A DNA stretch of 64,000 bases from Acanthochromis polyacanthus (lineage: Eukaryota > Chordata > Actinopteri > Pomacentridae), in assembly GCF_021347895.1 (NCBI RefSeq), contig NC_067118.1:13147015-13211014 (forward strand), read 5' to 3'. The notes under the pieces were generated by a model. It searched no databases. It saw only the letters and a list, made by a program, of their open reading frames with translations, and had not been told where the DNA came from. The translations under genes and the position numbers were made by a program. Positions 46,755 to 58,652 of the stretch are shown piece by piece (positions within the stretch are counted from its first letter, which is position 1; each line of letters begins with the position of its first letter).

Positions 46755-48467
46755 ATTCAGGTGCAGCCATTGGATAATCATCTGAGTGAACACACCTGCA
46801 CAGGGGAGTTGTCCACATGTAACTCATCATACTTCACCACAGAAGCCTGGCTCAGACTACGACTCGATGCCAGACCATTGAACAATCTCTGTTATACAAC
46901 CCAGACCTTTGTTCTGTTCTAGCTCTATTTCATTGTGTTTACCAGTGTTTCTTCTTGTTTCAGTTGTGTGACCCTCCCTACCCGCTGTCTGCTCTCTGCC
47001 TCAGCTTCAGTTGCTGCCTGATCTCCTGGATCCTCCGCCTGGCTTCTGAACCTGCCGAAACGGTATTCCTGCTTCCCCATGCACCTCCTCCTCCCTGATT
47101 CCCTCATCCGCTCTCTGGGGTATTTAGATTACCTTTGTGCTTGTGTGTACTGTTGAATGTTTAGTTACCACTCCATTTTGTTTCGCAGTGTTCAGCGTAT
47201 TGTTAATGTTAATCATGTTACACGTCAATATGCTGCCTCTGACTTTCTAGTTGATTGCATCAAGTCTTGGATAGCCAATCTTGTAAGTAGATTCTGTTTG
47301 TATAAGATTGAATCTGTTAGTAGTGTTATAATTTGTATCTCAGAATTCTGTCCTACTCCATTGTTTCCAATAGTACTTTTTAGTTGAATTCCCCTCCAGT
47401 GCTATAGTTGTCTCCCTTGGGAGAAGTCAGCCTTGTGTACCCTGTTACATGAATTGATTTTTTCCCTTTGCCCTTCTTGTAAATTACTGTAAATATTTGT
47501 GTGTGAACAGAGATTATTGTTGTGACATTTAATGACTGGCACAAACACTAATTTGGATGAAGTATGTAATTTTCCGTATACAGTGGTCTGAAAACCACTG
47601 AAAAACTGTGAGCAACTTTTCTCTATGAAAAAGATGAACAAAACATCATACAGGAGTCACCTCACTGATATCTTCACCTGAGAATCACCACAGATTAAAA
47701 ACTGATTCCAAACATTGAACTTGCAGTCAAGAAAAATTCCCAAGCATCTGGCCTCTATGTTTTCATTTTGTAATTTTCTATTCAAGTTACATGATTCCAG
47801 ACCATTAGTAGCTATATGTTTGAAATATATATGCATTTCAACAGATTGATCAAAAATAAACTCATTGTGTTTGTTGATATTAATAAAAGAAACAGAGTGG
47901 TTTAAGATTTTCATTGAAGAACATTTTATTTAGGCAGTTTTGGCTGCCTGCAAGAAAACGTTTTCATTAAAAATGACAGGAATACAAAAAAAATTAAATC
48001 CACAAATGTGTCTTTCATTTGATCGTTTTTATTTATTATCTAAGCTTGGTTTGTTCTGAATTATGTAAGACATCTTGGAAGAATCTTATATTTCTGTACA
48101 ATTAATTTGTCAAAATATGTCTGAAAAATATGATCTGTGTTTCAAGAAATATTGACCCAGTTTGGCTCTCGACTTGGACCCAGTTTTTAATTTTGGTAAG
48201 ATAAGATAAGATAATCCTTTATTACTCCCTGTGTCCGGGGAAATTTCCTATGTTACTATCCGTGATTGAGTTTGACTCCCCTGTACTACATGCTGAGAGG
48301 AACTTTATTGTGCATCATCACAGGCTGGGGTATATCATTTATCAACAAGGACATTGATTTTGTCATTGAGTCCTTCTTGTTGTCAGCAGCCACACAGTTA
48401 AAACTATCCAAAAAGTCTAAAATGAAAAGGAGAAAAATATACACATGGGAGCATGATGGCTGACTAA
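46755..48467. other. No gene seen; small LINE-tail remnant near 48197
   Basis: Mostly unremarkable. The stretch AAGATAAGATAAGATAATCC (48197-48216) followed by CTTTATTACTCCCTGTGTCC looks like the reversed tail of a LINE similar to the one ending at 54026. Confidence 0.4.
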
Positions 48468-49808
48468 CAGTGTAAAACCTATAAGTATACATCCTCCTGA
48501 AGTCAGTGCTTAGTGATTGTTCCTTTGAATGTGTAGATATGTCTCCATTAGCCTTGCACATCTGGACACAATTTTACCCATTCGTATTTGCAAAATGACT
48601 AATGCTCAGTCAAGTTACACAGGGATTATGAAAAAATACACTTTTCAAGTCCAGCCACAAACTCTCATTTAGACTAAGCTCCAGGCACTGATTTGGCTAC
48701 TCCATAACATTCACCTTGATGTCTTAAAAGACTGTGTAGCTTTGTCTATATGCTTTGGGTAACTCTCTTGCTGGAAAACAGATCTTCTTAAAAGTCACTG
48801 TTCTCTTGCAGACTGCATTAGTCTGTCCTCTGGGATTTCCCTATACTTTGTTGCATTCATCTGACCCTCTACCTTTTAAGACCTAAAGGCCCTGCTGCTG
48901 AGAAGCATCCTCACATAATGATGCTGCCACTGCTATGCTTCACAATGGGGATTGGTGTGTTTGTGATGATGTGCAGTGGTATGAATATGGACAGTGTCTG
49001 CCAAACGTAGTGTTTAGTCTGATTGATAAAAGACTCAATTTTGGTCTCATCAGACCAAAGAACCTTCTTCTTTTTGACTTCAGAGTCTTCCACATACATT
49101 CTGGTGTACTCTATTTAAGATGTAGTATGATCTCTTTTTTTTTTTCAACAGCAACTTTCTCTTTGCCACTCTCCCATAAAACTATGATTGGTGAATAATA
49201 TGGGCAACAGTTGTTGTATATGTAGATAAGCCCCTCCTTCTCAGAAGCTAAAGCTTGTAACTTAGTCTTAGGTGTTTTTTGGCTTCCCTTACTAGTCACT
49301 CTCTTGCACAGTAACTCAGTTTTTGAGGCTGACCTGCTCTAGGTAAATTTACATGTGCCATATTCCTTTCATTTTCTAATGATGGATTTAACTGTACTCC
49401 TGGGAATATTCAGTGACATATTCAGTTGAAAATTTCCTTGTATTCATTGCCTCACTTATGCTTTTTTAATAACCCTTTCGGAATTGCTTGGAATGTTTCC
49501 TTGTCTTAATGGTGTGGTTTTATACAGGAGAACTGATTTGCTTGTGACTGGACTGTCCAGATACAGGTGTCTTTATGCTGAAATTGCTTTGAGACAAATT
49601 CACCGACCTCAGAAAATCTTTATTTGAGTAATTGTGTGACTTCTAGCACCAACGGCCTACACCTGTGTTGAATTAGGTGAGTCACTTTAAAGTAGGTGAA
49701 TACATTTGCAATTCCTTACTTTACATTTTCACTTTTAATTGATTGACCATAATTCAGTGTCAAAAGGGGAAATTTTTGATGGAGGCTGAATACTTTTTAT
49801 AGGCACTG
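48468..49808 (-). mobile_element. Degenerate Tc1-like transposon
   Basis: The right end AATACTTTTTATAGGCACTG is followed by TA. The left end ACAGTGTAAAACCTATAAGT is a decayed version. A minus-strand piece near 48911-49099 reads KVLWSDETKIESF, the first catalytic Asp block of Tc1 transposases, and other blocks are recognisable only as DNA. It is older than the elements at 23.6 and 35.6 kb. Confidence 0.8.
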
Positions 49809-50168
49809 TAAGCATGGAGGATTCTCTGAGCATTTTTGCTGCAAGCTTATCAAGGGTAACATGCAAAGAAGTCAGTAACTTCCTGGTCAGATAAATTCAA
49901 AATCAAACTTGCTCTCAGGCCCCTTTTTCATTTCCTATTAGCAGATAAATGTGGGGAGAAATACAAGACTATCTTATCTAAATAAATTAATGACAATTCT
50001 TTTTAATGTACTGATTTAGGATGTTCAGTTGACTTGACATGAGTAAATAACACAGATATTTAGGTTTCAGATTAGTTCTATCTATTTTACTTGATTCATG
50101 ACTCAGTCTAGGTTGACATGAGTACACATCACAAAGCACGAATGTCATAGCAGTCCAGCAGGCCTTAC
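49809..50168. other. No gene seen
   Basis: Intron 7 sequence immediately downstream of exon 7 in transcript direction. Confidence 0.4.
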
Positions 50169-50368
50169 CTGTGGGGAAATTCCATTGCTGACAGGGTTGA
50201 CATGGTTGCTAGGTGCTGCAGAGCTCATGAAGGTGTCAGAGTAGCTGGAGAAGCCATGGCGATTGGTGGTCAGACCATAGGCAGAGCTGTTGTCAGGGCT
50301 GGACAGACCACTCTGGTGCATGGTGGATGGAGGTAAAGGCTGGGGTCGGTGAACTGTACCACCACCGT
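50169..50368 (-). CDS. pax7: Pax7 exon 7: Pro/Ser/Thr-rich transactivation region
   Basis: After acceptor TATATTCAG the exon starts with AC, completing a split Asp codon, and then reads [20 protein letters not shown], a near-invariant block of Pax3/7 proteins. Next come [12 protein letters not shown] and [10 protein letters not shown], also typical of Pax7. The donor CAG|GTAAGG at 50168 ends the exon in phase 0. At 200 bp the length is coherent only with a phase-1 upstream donor, which exon 6 as sequenced does not supply. Read in the phase exon 6 provides, a TGA stop is met after about 32 codons. No alternative acceptor just upstream (for example TTTTTAG before 50404) restores the frame. The downstream intron is about 34 kb. 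Confidence 0.95.
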
Positions 50369-50569
50369 CTGAATATAACACAACACCACATGGTTGAGAA
50401 GCTAAAAATATTCTCTTAAAAAAAACAAAAAACAAAAACATTCCTTCTTGTTTGTAAATAGGGCAATGGCTAAACAGTTTCCCTCTCCTACCAGTCAAAA
50501 CAAAACAAAACAAAACAAAACTTATCATGGATGTATCTGTGAAAAGTCGTAGCATTGGCAACTGTATAT

Positions 50570-51690
50570 ATGCTACCGGTCACAAGTTTGGACACACCTT
50601 CTCATTCAGTGGTTTTTATTTGATTGTTTTATACATTGTAGAATAATCCTGAAGACATCAAAACTACAAAAGAACACATTAGGAATTATGTTGGGAAAAA
50701 GTGTTAATCTCAGTATAAATCTACAATGTAGAAAATAATGCAAATAAATAAAAAATAAAATAAAAAAGTTTTAAAGGGGGGGGGGGGGGGGGTAAGCAAT
50801 TATTTTGCAACTTGATGGCATCACCTTTGACCAATCGCACATGAAGCACTTTTGCACTTACTACAGGTTTTTTCCTTGTGTCTGAATTCTTGCTTGTGTT
50901 GTACGTTGCTATGGACAAAAGCGTCTGCTAAATGAAATTGTGGAATTGTAGAAAGTCAAGATGTCAGTGAGTACAGTTATCTTCACCATCAAAAGGCACT
51001 CTGGGGCAAACTCTGACAGGAAGAGGTCTGGAAGACCTCTGGGTCATGAAACACCACCAATGGACTACTGAAGGCTGGAAGGAGGTATTATGGACTGATC
51101 AGTCAAAATTCAAATCTTTAGTTTGTCATGCAGGACTTTTGTATGCTGCTGAGTCGGCGGAGGGATGGTTCCTCAGTGTGTGACATCAACTGTTAAACAC
51201 GGTGGAGAAGCGTGATGATCTTGGGATGTTTTGCTGGATCCAGGGTCGGTGACTTATACAGAGTGAGAGGTACCCTGAATCAAAACAGCTACCACAGCAT
51301 TTTTGCAATGCCATGCAGTACCTTCTGGTATGTTCCTAGTTGGTCAGGGGTTCATTCTACAGCAAGATAATGCACAAAACATAAATCCAAGCTATGCCAG
51401 AACTACCTTAGGAATAAAGACAAGATGGTAAGCTTGAAAACATGGAGTGGGCAGCACAGTCTTAAGACTTAAACCATATGGAGCTGCTTTGGGATGAACT
51501 GGACAGAAGAGTGAAAGCAAAGCAATCTACATGTAACCACATATTTATGGGAACTTCTTCAACAGAGTTGGGAAGACTTTCTGAAGAATATTTGATTTCA
51601 TTGTGGAAAGAATGCCACGAGTGTGTTGAACTGCTATATCTGCCAAACGTGGCTACTTTGATGAGAAAAAAGTTAGAATACATTTTTTTT
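50570..51690 (+). mobile_element. Degenerate Tc1-like transposon in pax7 intron 6
   Basis: The left end TGCTACCGGTCACAAGTTTG and TTGTAGAATAATCCTGAAGACATC are typical Tc1 end words. Transposase traces on plus include WTDQSK (first Asp block, about 51093), FYSKI-MHK and MELLWDELDRRVKAKQ (Glu block, about 51478). Many frameshifts. The right end is not clear; an A/T run begins near 51680. Confidence 0.78.
50776..50792. repeat. G17 homopolymer
   Basis: Seventeen consecutive G on the plus strand (C on the pax7 sense strand) in intron 6, within the Tc1 relic. Confidence 0.95.
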
Positions 51691-52128
51691 TTTTTTTTTT
51701 TTGCTGTTTCATTTGTTTATGTGTTCCATGCTTTCATTTCAGAGTACAGCGAGACATTAACATGCATATTTCCGATAAAAACTGGAAAAATTGAGGCTCA
51801 CTGCAGGATAAACAATCCAATACATCATACTGTGCACCAGCATGATGATATACCTGATGTATTTTGCAGGGGAAGACTAAATCATGTTGGTGTACTGCGA
51901 CTTGATTCCAATTGGATTTGATCACATGGTTCACTTTATGTGTGTGGCTAGAAAAAACTCAGGCTTTAGGTATTTAGGACATTTTCGTTTCAGGTTGTGT
52001 GGTCAAACAGAATTACAGGTTACTTTATGGGGAAGAGGAGGACCAAATCAACCTCGAGTATCAAGTATGTGTCGGCAACTAGATGCAACATTTGGACATA
52101 ATCAATAAAAAGGTGATACCTGCCTTAC

Positions 52129-52293
52129 CTTGAGAGAGAGAGTTGCTTGGTAGCTGGACTCTGGCAGCTGGTACGTAGGAAGTGTTGGCATTCCTGTCGG
52201 AGGAAATCCTCCTGGCAGAAGGTGGTTGAATGCTGCTAGCTGACTGGCTCCAGCTTGTTTTCGCCACCTGGCCCTTCGATTACTGAACCACAC
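52129..52293 (-). CDS. pax7: Pax7 exon 6: recognition helix of the homeodomain and following linker (frame problem at its end)
   Basis: The exon opens in phase 0 after acceptor AAG with [15 protein letters not shown], the third helix of the homeodomain carrying the paired-class Ser50, then the Pax7 linker [20 protein letters not shown]. It joins exon 5 cleanly in phase. The donor is AAG|GTAAGG at 52128. At 165 bp the exon ends in phase 0, while exon 7 starts with two bases of a split codon. The last codons run through a CT dinucleotide tract at 52132-52142. One CT unit fewer would end the exon with SQ plus G and give the usual Pax7 Gln-Asp-Gly-Gly junction. The sequence as given therefore carries an apparent 2-bp frameshift. 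The exon identity is secure. Confidence 0.95.
52132..52142. repeat. pax7: (GA)n / (CT)n run at the end of pax7 exon 6
   Basis: Plus-strand GAGAGAGAGAG ending three bases before the exon 6 donor. The number of units sets the reading frame into exon 7, and the number present does not give the expected frame. Confidence 0.95.
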
Positions 52294-52660
52294 CTTAAAA
52301 AGCAAACAAACAACAAACACATCAGCTTGTTAACCACTAAACTTTTTTTAAAGTAAAATTTTAAGAAGCTGGAGATTAAAAGAACACTTGTTCCTCATTT
52401 GGCCTAAACAGGGTGAAGCAAGAGCGAGACGCTGAGATTTTGCAGTCAGTGTATATAAATTATGTTATAATCTATTCATATTTCTTGATTCTCCAGTAAT
52501 ACTTCAGTTTCAGTTCAGATGAAGAAGTTATGTTAACATATTAACAGAAATAAAGAAAATTACCTTTTTGTTACAGTTCACATTAAGAAATATTAGTAAA
52601 AACTACATGTATGTCTTTTAAGCAGACAATAAAACCAATTAACATAATGTTTCCCTGCCT
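52294..52660. other. No gene seen
   Basis: Start of intron 5 beside the exon 6 acceptor. Confidence 0.4.
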
Positions 52661-52664
52661 ACTT

Positions 52665-52960
52665 TGTCATCCATCTATCCATGCCATCTGTGTCATCTGA
52701 TTTACAAAGAGAGGGGGTTCGTCTACAAAGTGACTTTTGGGGGAACTCATCGATAGTATCAGGGAAAAACCCTCAGTGCAGGCTAAACCTATAGCATCAT
52801 AACTAAGTGATAGCTTAGGGCTAACCGAATCAGCCGTAACTACAAACCTCATCCAAAAGGAAGATTTTAAACCTAAACATAAAATGAAGAGAGGGAGAGA
52901 GTCTGCCTTCTGAACAAAAATTCGAGTTGGTTCCATAGGAAAGGTTGCAAACAACCCCAG
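52665..52960. repeat. Probable dispersed repeat fragment
   Basis: The words GGAAGATTTTAAACCTAAAC, GAGAGAGTCTGCCTTCTGAA and GTTGGTTCCATAGGAAAGGT resemble a common teleost dispersed repeat. The 95-codon minus-strand frame over it is not credible as a gene. Confidence 0.4.
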
Positions 52961-53564
52961 GAAACCAATGGAGTTCGTCCCTTTAGTAATTACAGAGTAC
53001 AGTCACCAAGAATCCTAAAGTACCGCACACGGCCTTTGTTTCAGGGCAGGAGCCTCATATGATTCTTCAATCTAAAGTATTGCTATTTAAAAGCATTCCA
53101 CTATGAAAAACCCAAACATTTCAAATCCCACTGCAGACAGTACACTCAAGAGTTGGACAGATATAATGATCAAAATAGTTGGGAACTATATTTTGTAATT
53201 TTTTATTTTACTGTAGTGCCATTTTACTTTATATTGCTTTTGTTTACTTTATGTTTTGTTTTCCTTAATTTAAGAATTTTGTTGTTTAATATAAAGTGCA
53301 ATGAACCAAACCAAAAAAAAGGGATTCTTGGAGGTGGGGATGTAGCTTACTTTTGAGGTTTTTTTTCCTTAGAAAGACAAAAAGTGTGCACTGTACACTT
53401 TAGTCGTCTTTTTGAGGGCAACAGGTTTTTATCCTCCCATTCCTTTGTTTGTATTTTATTTTTATTAAATATTGTTAACAAAAATGTTTTTTTTTCTGCA
53501 GTCCTTTTACTTGTGAAAATCATTAAAATGAATTAAAACCTTTCAATTAATACAATTCTATGAC

Positions 53565-54026
53565 ACTGTGGTAGCCTCTGCTTTCCTCTACGCTGTCGTC
53601 TGCTGGGCCCCGGGTAGCACAGAGCGGGACATGAAGAGACTGAACAAGCTGACCAAGAGGGCCAGCTCTGTCTTGGGCCCACTGGACTCTGTGATGGATG
53701 TGGGTGAGAGGAGGATGTTGACCAAGCTCTCATCCATCATGGACAACAGCTCCCACCCACTGCACCGGACTGTAGTGGAGCTGAGCAGCTCCTTTAGCAC
53801 GAGACTCAGACACCCTCAGTGCAGGAAGGAGCGCTACCGCAGGTCCTTCATCCCCACTGCCATCAGACTGCATAACACTACTGTGTAGTTGTTATTATGT
53901 GCAATATTTATTCTTGTTCTTGCACTTTCGTGACTTTTGCACTCCTCTGTTTTTTGTTTCTAAGAGCCCTGTAACACTAAATTTCTCCTTTGTGAGATGA
54001 ATAAAGTCTATCTTATCTTATCTTAT
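53565..54026 (+). mobile_element. CR1/L2-type LINE, 5'-truncated 3' end
   Basis: It encodes the last 106 residues of a LINE polyprotein: AFLYAVVCWAPGSTERDMKR, LNKLTKRASSVLG, RRSFIPTAIRLHN, then a stop at 53888. An untranslated tail with GAATAAAGTC and a (TCTTA)n run at 54007-54026 follows. The tandem pentamer tail is typical of this LINE group. The open frame suggests a fairly young copy. Confidence 0.82.
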
Positions 54027-55479
54027 ACAACTATATCTCATATAATTAGAATATGGTGAAAAGTTTTCACATTTTTCATCAAACATTGTTTTAAGAGAAA
54101 ATTGCACATTTTCTAGAGTCATGACATGTAAATTGAAATATTTAAAGCTATTATTTCCTTTAACTTTAATGATTACGGCTTACAGTTCATAAAACCCACA
54201 AAAAATCAGAGATTAGGTTTTTGAGCTGCAAGCTATTATCATCAAATGTGTAATGAATGTGAATAATTTTCCCTTTGAGCAATGTCCACCATATTCTAAA
54301 AATATGAGATGCACCTGTACATTTGATAAGGCACACAAAAATTTTGAAATGTGTTCACAAAGACTTCCTTTTCTGCCAAAATATCCAATCTCACTGTACA
54401 ACATCCAATTGTAGACACTGTTTAACTCTTTTCTTTTTGTTCTTTTCAGACATTAGCAGCACTTTGTTAAGTTTAGGGAAGGATTGTAGTCTGCTTTAAG
54501 AGAGATTGTGAAATGACAAAGGGTTGTGTATTGCCAAAAGCTAAACTGTCCTCTTTCAACTCAGCAGGGCGCTAATTTCCAAGTTCTTAATTAAATCCAA
54601 CTAAAATATAGAAGCTCAGAGCAAATATCAGGTTGTTAGTCGGCAGGAACCACACTGACAGAGTTTGGATTTGTCTGTGTTCCACCAGCTGTCCCCACAT
54701 CGGGACACAAAATAACTGCATTTTTACCATTTATGTCATTTGAATCAAACAGTATCACTTGCATGTATTTATACATGTGTATACAGCACACACACACACA
54801 CACCACATATCAAGGAGCTGTAGCAGGAAACTATGTATTGCCTCCAGCTTTCCACCCACCCACTTTCTCCAGGAATCCTCCTTTTTCATTTGGAGCAAAT
54901 TAAAGCATGCCTTTCAAGTGGAGAACATCATTTGGACTTCTATTTCTGTGGAGGAGACTCAAATAATTAAAACAGGTGTTGTCGCCCCAGGTACTTCTAC
55001 AAGAGAAGCAGAAGAAGTATCAACTCAACAGTCCCACTGCCTCTGCAGAACAAAGACTGTGGATGAAAGAGACCGTGAAAAGTAGTAGAATATGAACTAT
55101 ACTACAGGCACATCCTCCTGACCACAGCTACAGAAAATATTGAACAAAATATTTCACTAGTTCATTTTATTGTTGCAGTTGTTTAATTTGTTGTTTTAGA
55201 ATGCATTAAACAAAGAATATCCATTGAAAATGAAAAAGAAAAAATCTACTGAAAAAGGCTTTGACTCACTGAATTTAATCAAACTAACCCAAACCCTATA
55301 TTTGATACTCCACACTGGATTTGTGTGTTAAGGAAGACTTGACTGAAGTTGATTTGTTAGAAAAATAATTCAAAACTGAATGAAATTTTAAAAAATCTGG
55401 CAGTAAAACACATTTCTTGGCCTGCCTCTGGCAACCAAATGACACTCTTGGAAGTTACTGCTCCTAGCCAAAAAATAAT
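54027..55479. other. No gene seen
   Basis: AT-rich intron 5 sequence with a short (CA)n at 54788-54803. Confidence 0.45.
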
Positions 55480-56545
55480 TGCACATAGCCCTGTTTTTGG
55501 ACAGATTGGACACACAATATGTACCCAGTTAATATGTCAGCTTTAGAACGGTTGGTGGGAGGATTTTATTACAACTGGATTGAGCCAGGCTAGCTCTGTC
55601 TACTGCAATGTCACAGTGAGAGATATTATCCATAAATGGAGAAAACATGGAACAGTGGTGAACCTTCCCAGGATTGGCCAGTGTACCAACATTTCTCCAA
55701 GGGCCTGTTTCACGAAGCAGGTTCACTGAAAACTCTGAGTTTCTTAACCCTGAAATGAGGGAAACTCAGAGTTTTCCGTTTCACGAAGCGAGGTAACTTA
55801 ACCCTGAGACAGAGGGGTAACTCGAGCGTGTTTCACAAAGAGGGGTAACTTAAACTCACGGTCCGTTACCGCAGTAACAGACTCTATGAGTTGAACCTGG
55901 TTGCCAGCAGGTTTATCTGAGAAAACCTCGAGTTTCTCTCCGTCTCCACCCTCTTTCAGCCACACACACTGTTTCATTTCCTCATTCATTCAGTCAGTAA
56001 GCGAGCGAATTTTGGCGTAGAACAGCTCTTATTAACGATCCAGTGGATAAAGGAGCAGCAGTACTGCACAGATAATTAATATTCGTCGGTAGATTGTTAT
56101 CAGACCGCACATAAATGTTCTCGCATTTCCGGACAATTATCTGTTTGAGAGGTACCGTTTCGTAATCATTTCAAGTCCATAATCTACATAAACAACCTAA
56201 TCCGTCCTTACATTTACATTACCAGCGGCAGTCATGCTCTCACATCCAGCAGATATTGTGTGTTGCGCTGCGGTTCTTTGCAAATGGAAGTTTTTATATA
56301 ATGTCAGAGATGCAGAGTAAGGCTACTGTATGGAGGACATTCAGAAATGTGTTCCTGATCCTGAAACAACTTTTACCATCATTGTGGTATTCCCTGGACA
56401 TAAATCTGTCAGAGCATCAAGGAGGAGTTCCATAGGATTGCAGGTGAATGATGTAGAGATCTGTTAAATTCATTTTAAATCATATCCTGTTCATGACATC
56501 GTGCTGCAACCTCAGACTGGGATTAGTCATTTTAATTTCTTTTAG

Positions 56546-57324
56546 GATTTCCCAGTGTGATTGGCTGCATAGATGCACACACATCTCCATCACAGCTCCC
56601 TCACATTTTGAATAGGAAGTCCATTTACAGCATAAATGTGCAGGTAGGCTACAGGTAGACTGACTACTGTTTCTAAATGTTAAAGACTGCATCATAGTTC
56701 AACATCTGTCATTCTCTGCACTGTCCAGATCATATGTGATGCTGCATACATCATTTCTAATGTGGAGGGCAAGTGGTCTGGGTCTGTTCATGACTCCAGG
56801 ATTTATGGAGAGTCTAACCTGAGCAACAGACTGCAGCATGGTCAGCAGCCTAAAGATTTTCACAATATAATTCTCTTGTCTCCCTCCTTTAATATGCTCT
56901 GATGTATCCACTATACATTACAGGAGAGTTTGATGGGTGACAGGGGTTACCATGCCAACCCAGGCTGATGACCTCATACCCTGACCCTGAACCAGGCCCC
57001 CAACAGAACTTCAACCGGACTCACTGCAGGACCAGAGCCCGGGTGGAGATGACCATAGGCCTGCTGAAAGCCCGTTTCCAGTGCCTACGTCTCCTCAGGG
57101 TGACCCCTGAGAGGGCCTGTGATATTACTGTGGCATGTGTTGTTCTTCATGATATTACCACTATTAGAGGAGAGCAACACCCTGCCCTACAAACTGAAGA
57201 CCCAGATGATGAGCCCATCCACCTGCAGCTATCCGGGACAGCAGAGCAGTCAGAGACACCGTATGCAATAATCACTTTAGAGTTTAAGTCACCATCATCA
57301 CCACCACAGCAAATAAAGACATGA
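56546..57324 (+). pseudogene. HARBI1-like Harbinger transposase, C-terminal exons
   Basis: Exon 56546-56643 reads FPSVIGCIDAHTSPS and LNRKSIYSINVQ and carries a catalytic Asp. An intron with clean GT and AG borders (56644-56728) follows. The next exon reads IICDAAYIISNVEGKWSGSV and HDSRIYGESNLSN, with the second Asp. The last part, 56968-57324, is MTSYPDPEPGPQQ and RTRARVEMTIGLLKARFQCL, carrying the Glu region. A TGA after EFDG near 56937 and other lesions break it. The N-terminal part was not identified between 56050 and 56546. Confidence 0.88.
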
Positions 57325-57976
57325 TACACATTTCATTTGGTCTTCTTTATTTCCTACAAATAAAAGAGATAGTTCAGTTCATGTTCCAATAGTTATCATA
57401 ATTCACCTGTGACCATCACCAACCTCTAACTTGTGCTCCAGTATTTCAATGTCTAGATCTGCCCTCCTAATCTGTTCTTTGGATTTTTCTCAGCAAATGC
57501 AGTTTGTAAATCTGTTTTACTGATAACTGGGAATACATAGAGGACATTAAATTATACAGTTGCACATGAATTCCACAGAATGAACCTCTGGTGTTTCCTG
57601 AACATCCATCTCACTGTGTCAGTCTGTGCAGTGGAAGTTGAGGGGCCATCCTGCTGCTGTCCAGCCATGCTCTGTTAAAAAGGATGAGAATGTGCAATAC
57701 TTCAGTGTAGGCTAAATGTCACACTCTATATTCCATCCAAAATGTGAATGGGAAGAGAACAATCAGTAACATACCTCTGTATGCCTTTCTGGATCCCCTT
57801 CTGTAAAGGCAGCAGACACAGTTTCATCCTCTTCATCCTAGATCAGTGACATGTTTCAGTACATTTAAACTTCCATTTGGATAAATTTTTGGAGTGTTGC
57901 CTACTTACAGTTACAAGGTCTGTTGTGGTGTGAAGGGGCCAAAAGACAAAAAAGACACAAAAGAGAACTAAATAAT

Positions 57977-57982
57977 ATATTT

Positions 57983-58023
<41 letters not shown>

Positions 58024-58026
58024 ATA

Positions 58027-58093
<67 letters not shown>
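57977..58093. repeat. (TA)n(TG)n(TA)n(CA)n(TA)n microsatellite
   Basis: Compound dinucleotide array inside the Harbinger element. TG and CA blocks on either side of TA make it palindromic. Confidence 0.95.
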
Positions 58094-58096
<3 letters not shown>

Positions 58097-58499
58097 TCCA
58101 TGACCTTTTATTCCACCCGTTTTACAGGCATCTGCTTTCTTTCTGTTGGCTGAGCAGAAGACTGTGTTAGTTTAAATAGGCTTAATTATTTAACAGAACA
58201 TGATATGGATGCAGACATGTAGGCTATGTGTGAATAAAACAACTGCACAGTCAAACAGCCACTTAATATTTAGGATACTTTACAATGTAAAACATGATCA
58301 ACATGAAGTACCTCCATGAGATAATGCTGAGGTCTGACCTGTTTGAACAATGTTTTATATTTCATCTTAAGCTGCTGCCCCGTGCGCTTCTCCCCTGCGA
58401 GATTTCACCTAAATGAAATAACTTACTAGGCTGCCATTCAGACAGTTTTTCCCTGTAATATTATTACGATTACAAAGGACTACATTTAAACTTACGCAT

Positions 58500-58652
58500 T
58501 GATCCGGGCAGCAGTGTTCTCCACGCCGTCTCTCTCTCTTTTGCAGCTGCAGCGGCGTTGCACTTCTTTCTAAAAACGTGTTGAAACTCGCCATATGAGC
58601 GCGTTGAAAACTTCCAGTTCAAAAATGCAACCTTTCGCTTCCCCGTTTCCAT
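58500..58652 (-). pseudogene. Harbinger MYB/SANT-like (NAIF1-type) protein, first exon remnant
   Basis: The minus-strand frame from ATG 58652 reads METGKRKVAFLNW, then EFQHVFRKKCNAAAAAKERE and TAW. This matches the start of the MYB-like DNA-binding partner encoded by Harbinger elements, which brings the transposase to the ends. A 1-bp shift after the Trp is needed for the next motif (A-A-R-I-N-A). The following GTAAG near 58495 may be its intron donor. No later exons were recognised. Confidence 0.72.

Noticed and set aside
52667..52954. 95-codon minus-strand frame as a gene
   Set aside because: It has no domain and overlaps words of a common dispersed repeat; it lies inside pax7 intron 5.
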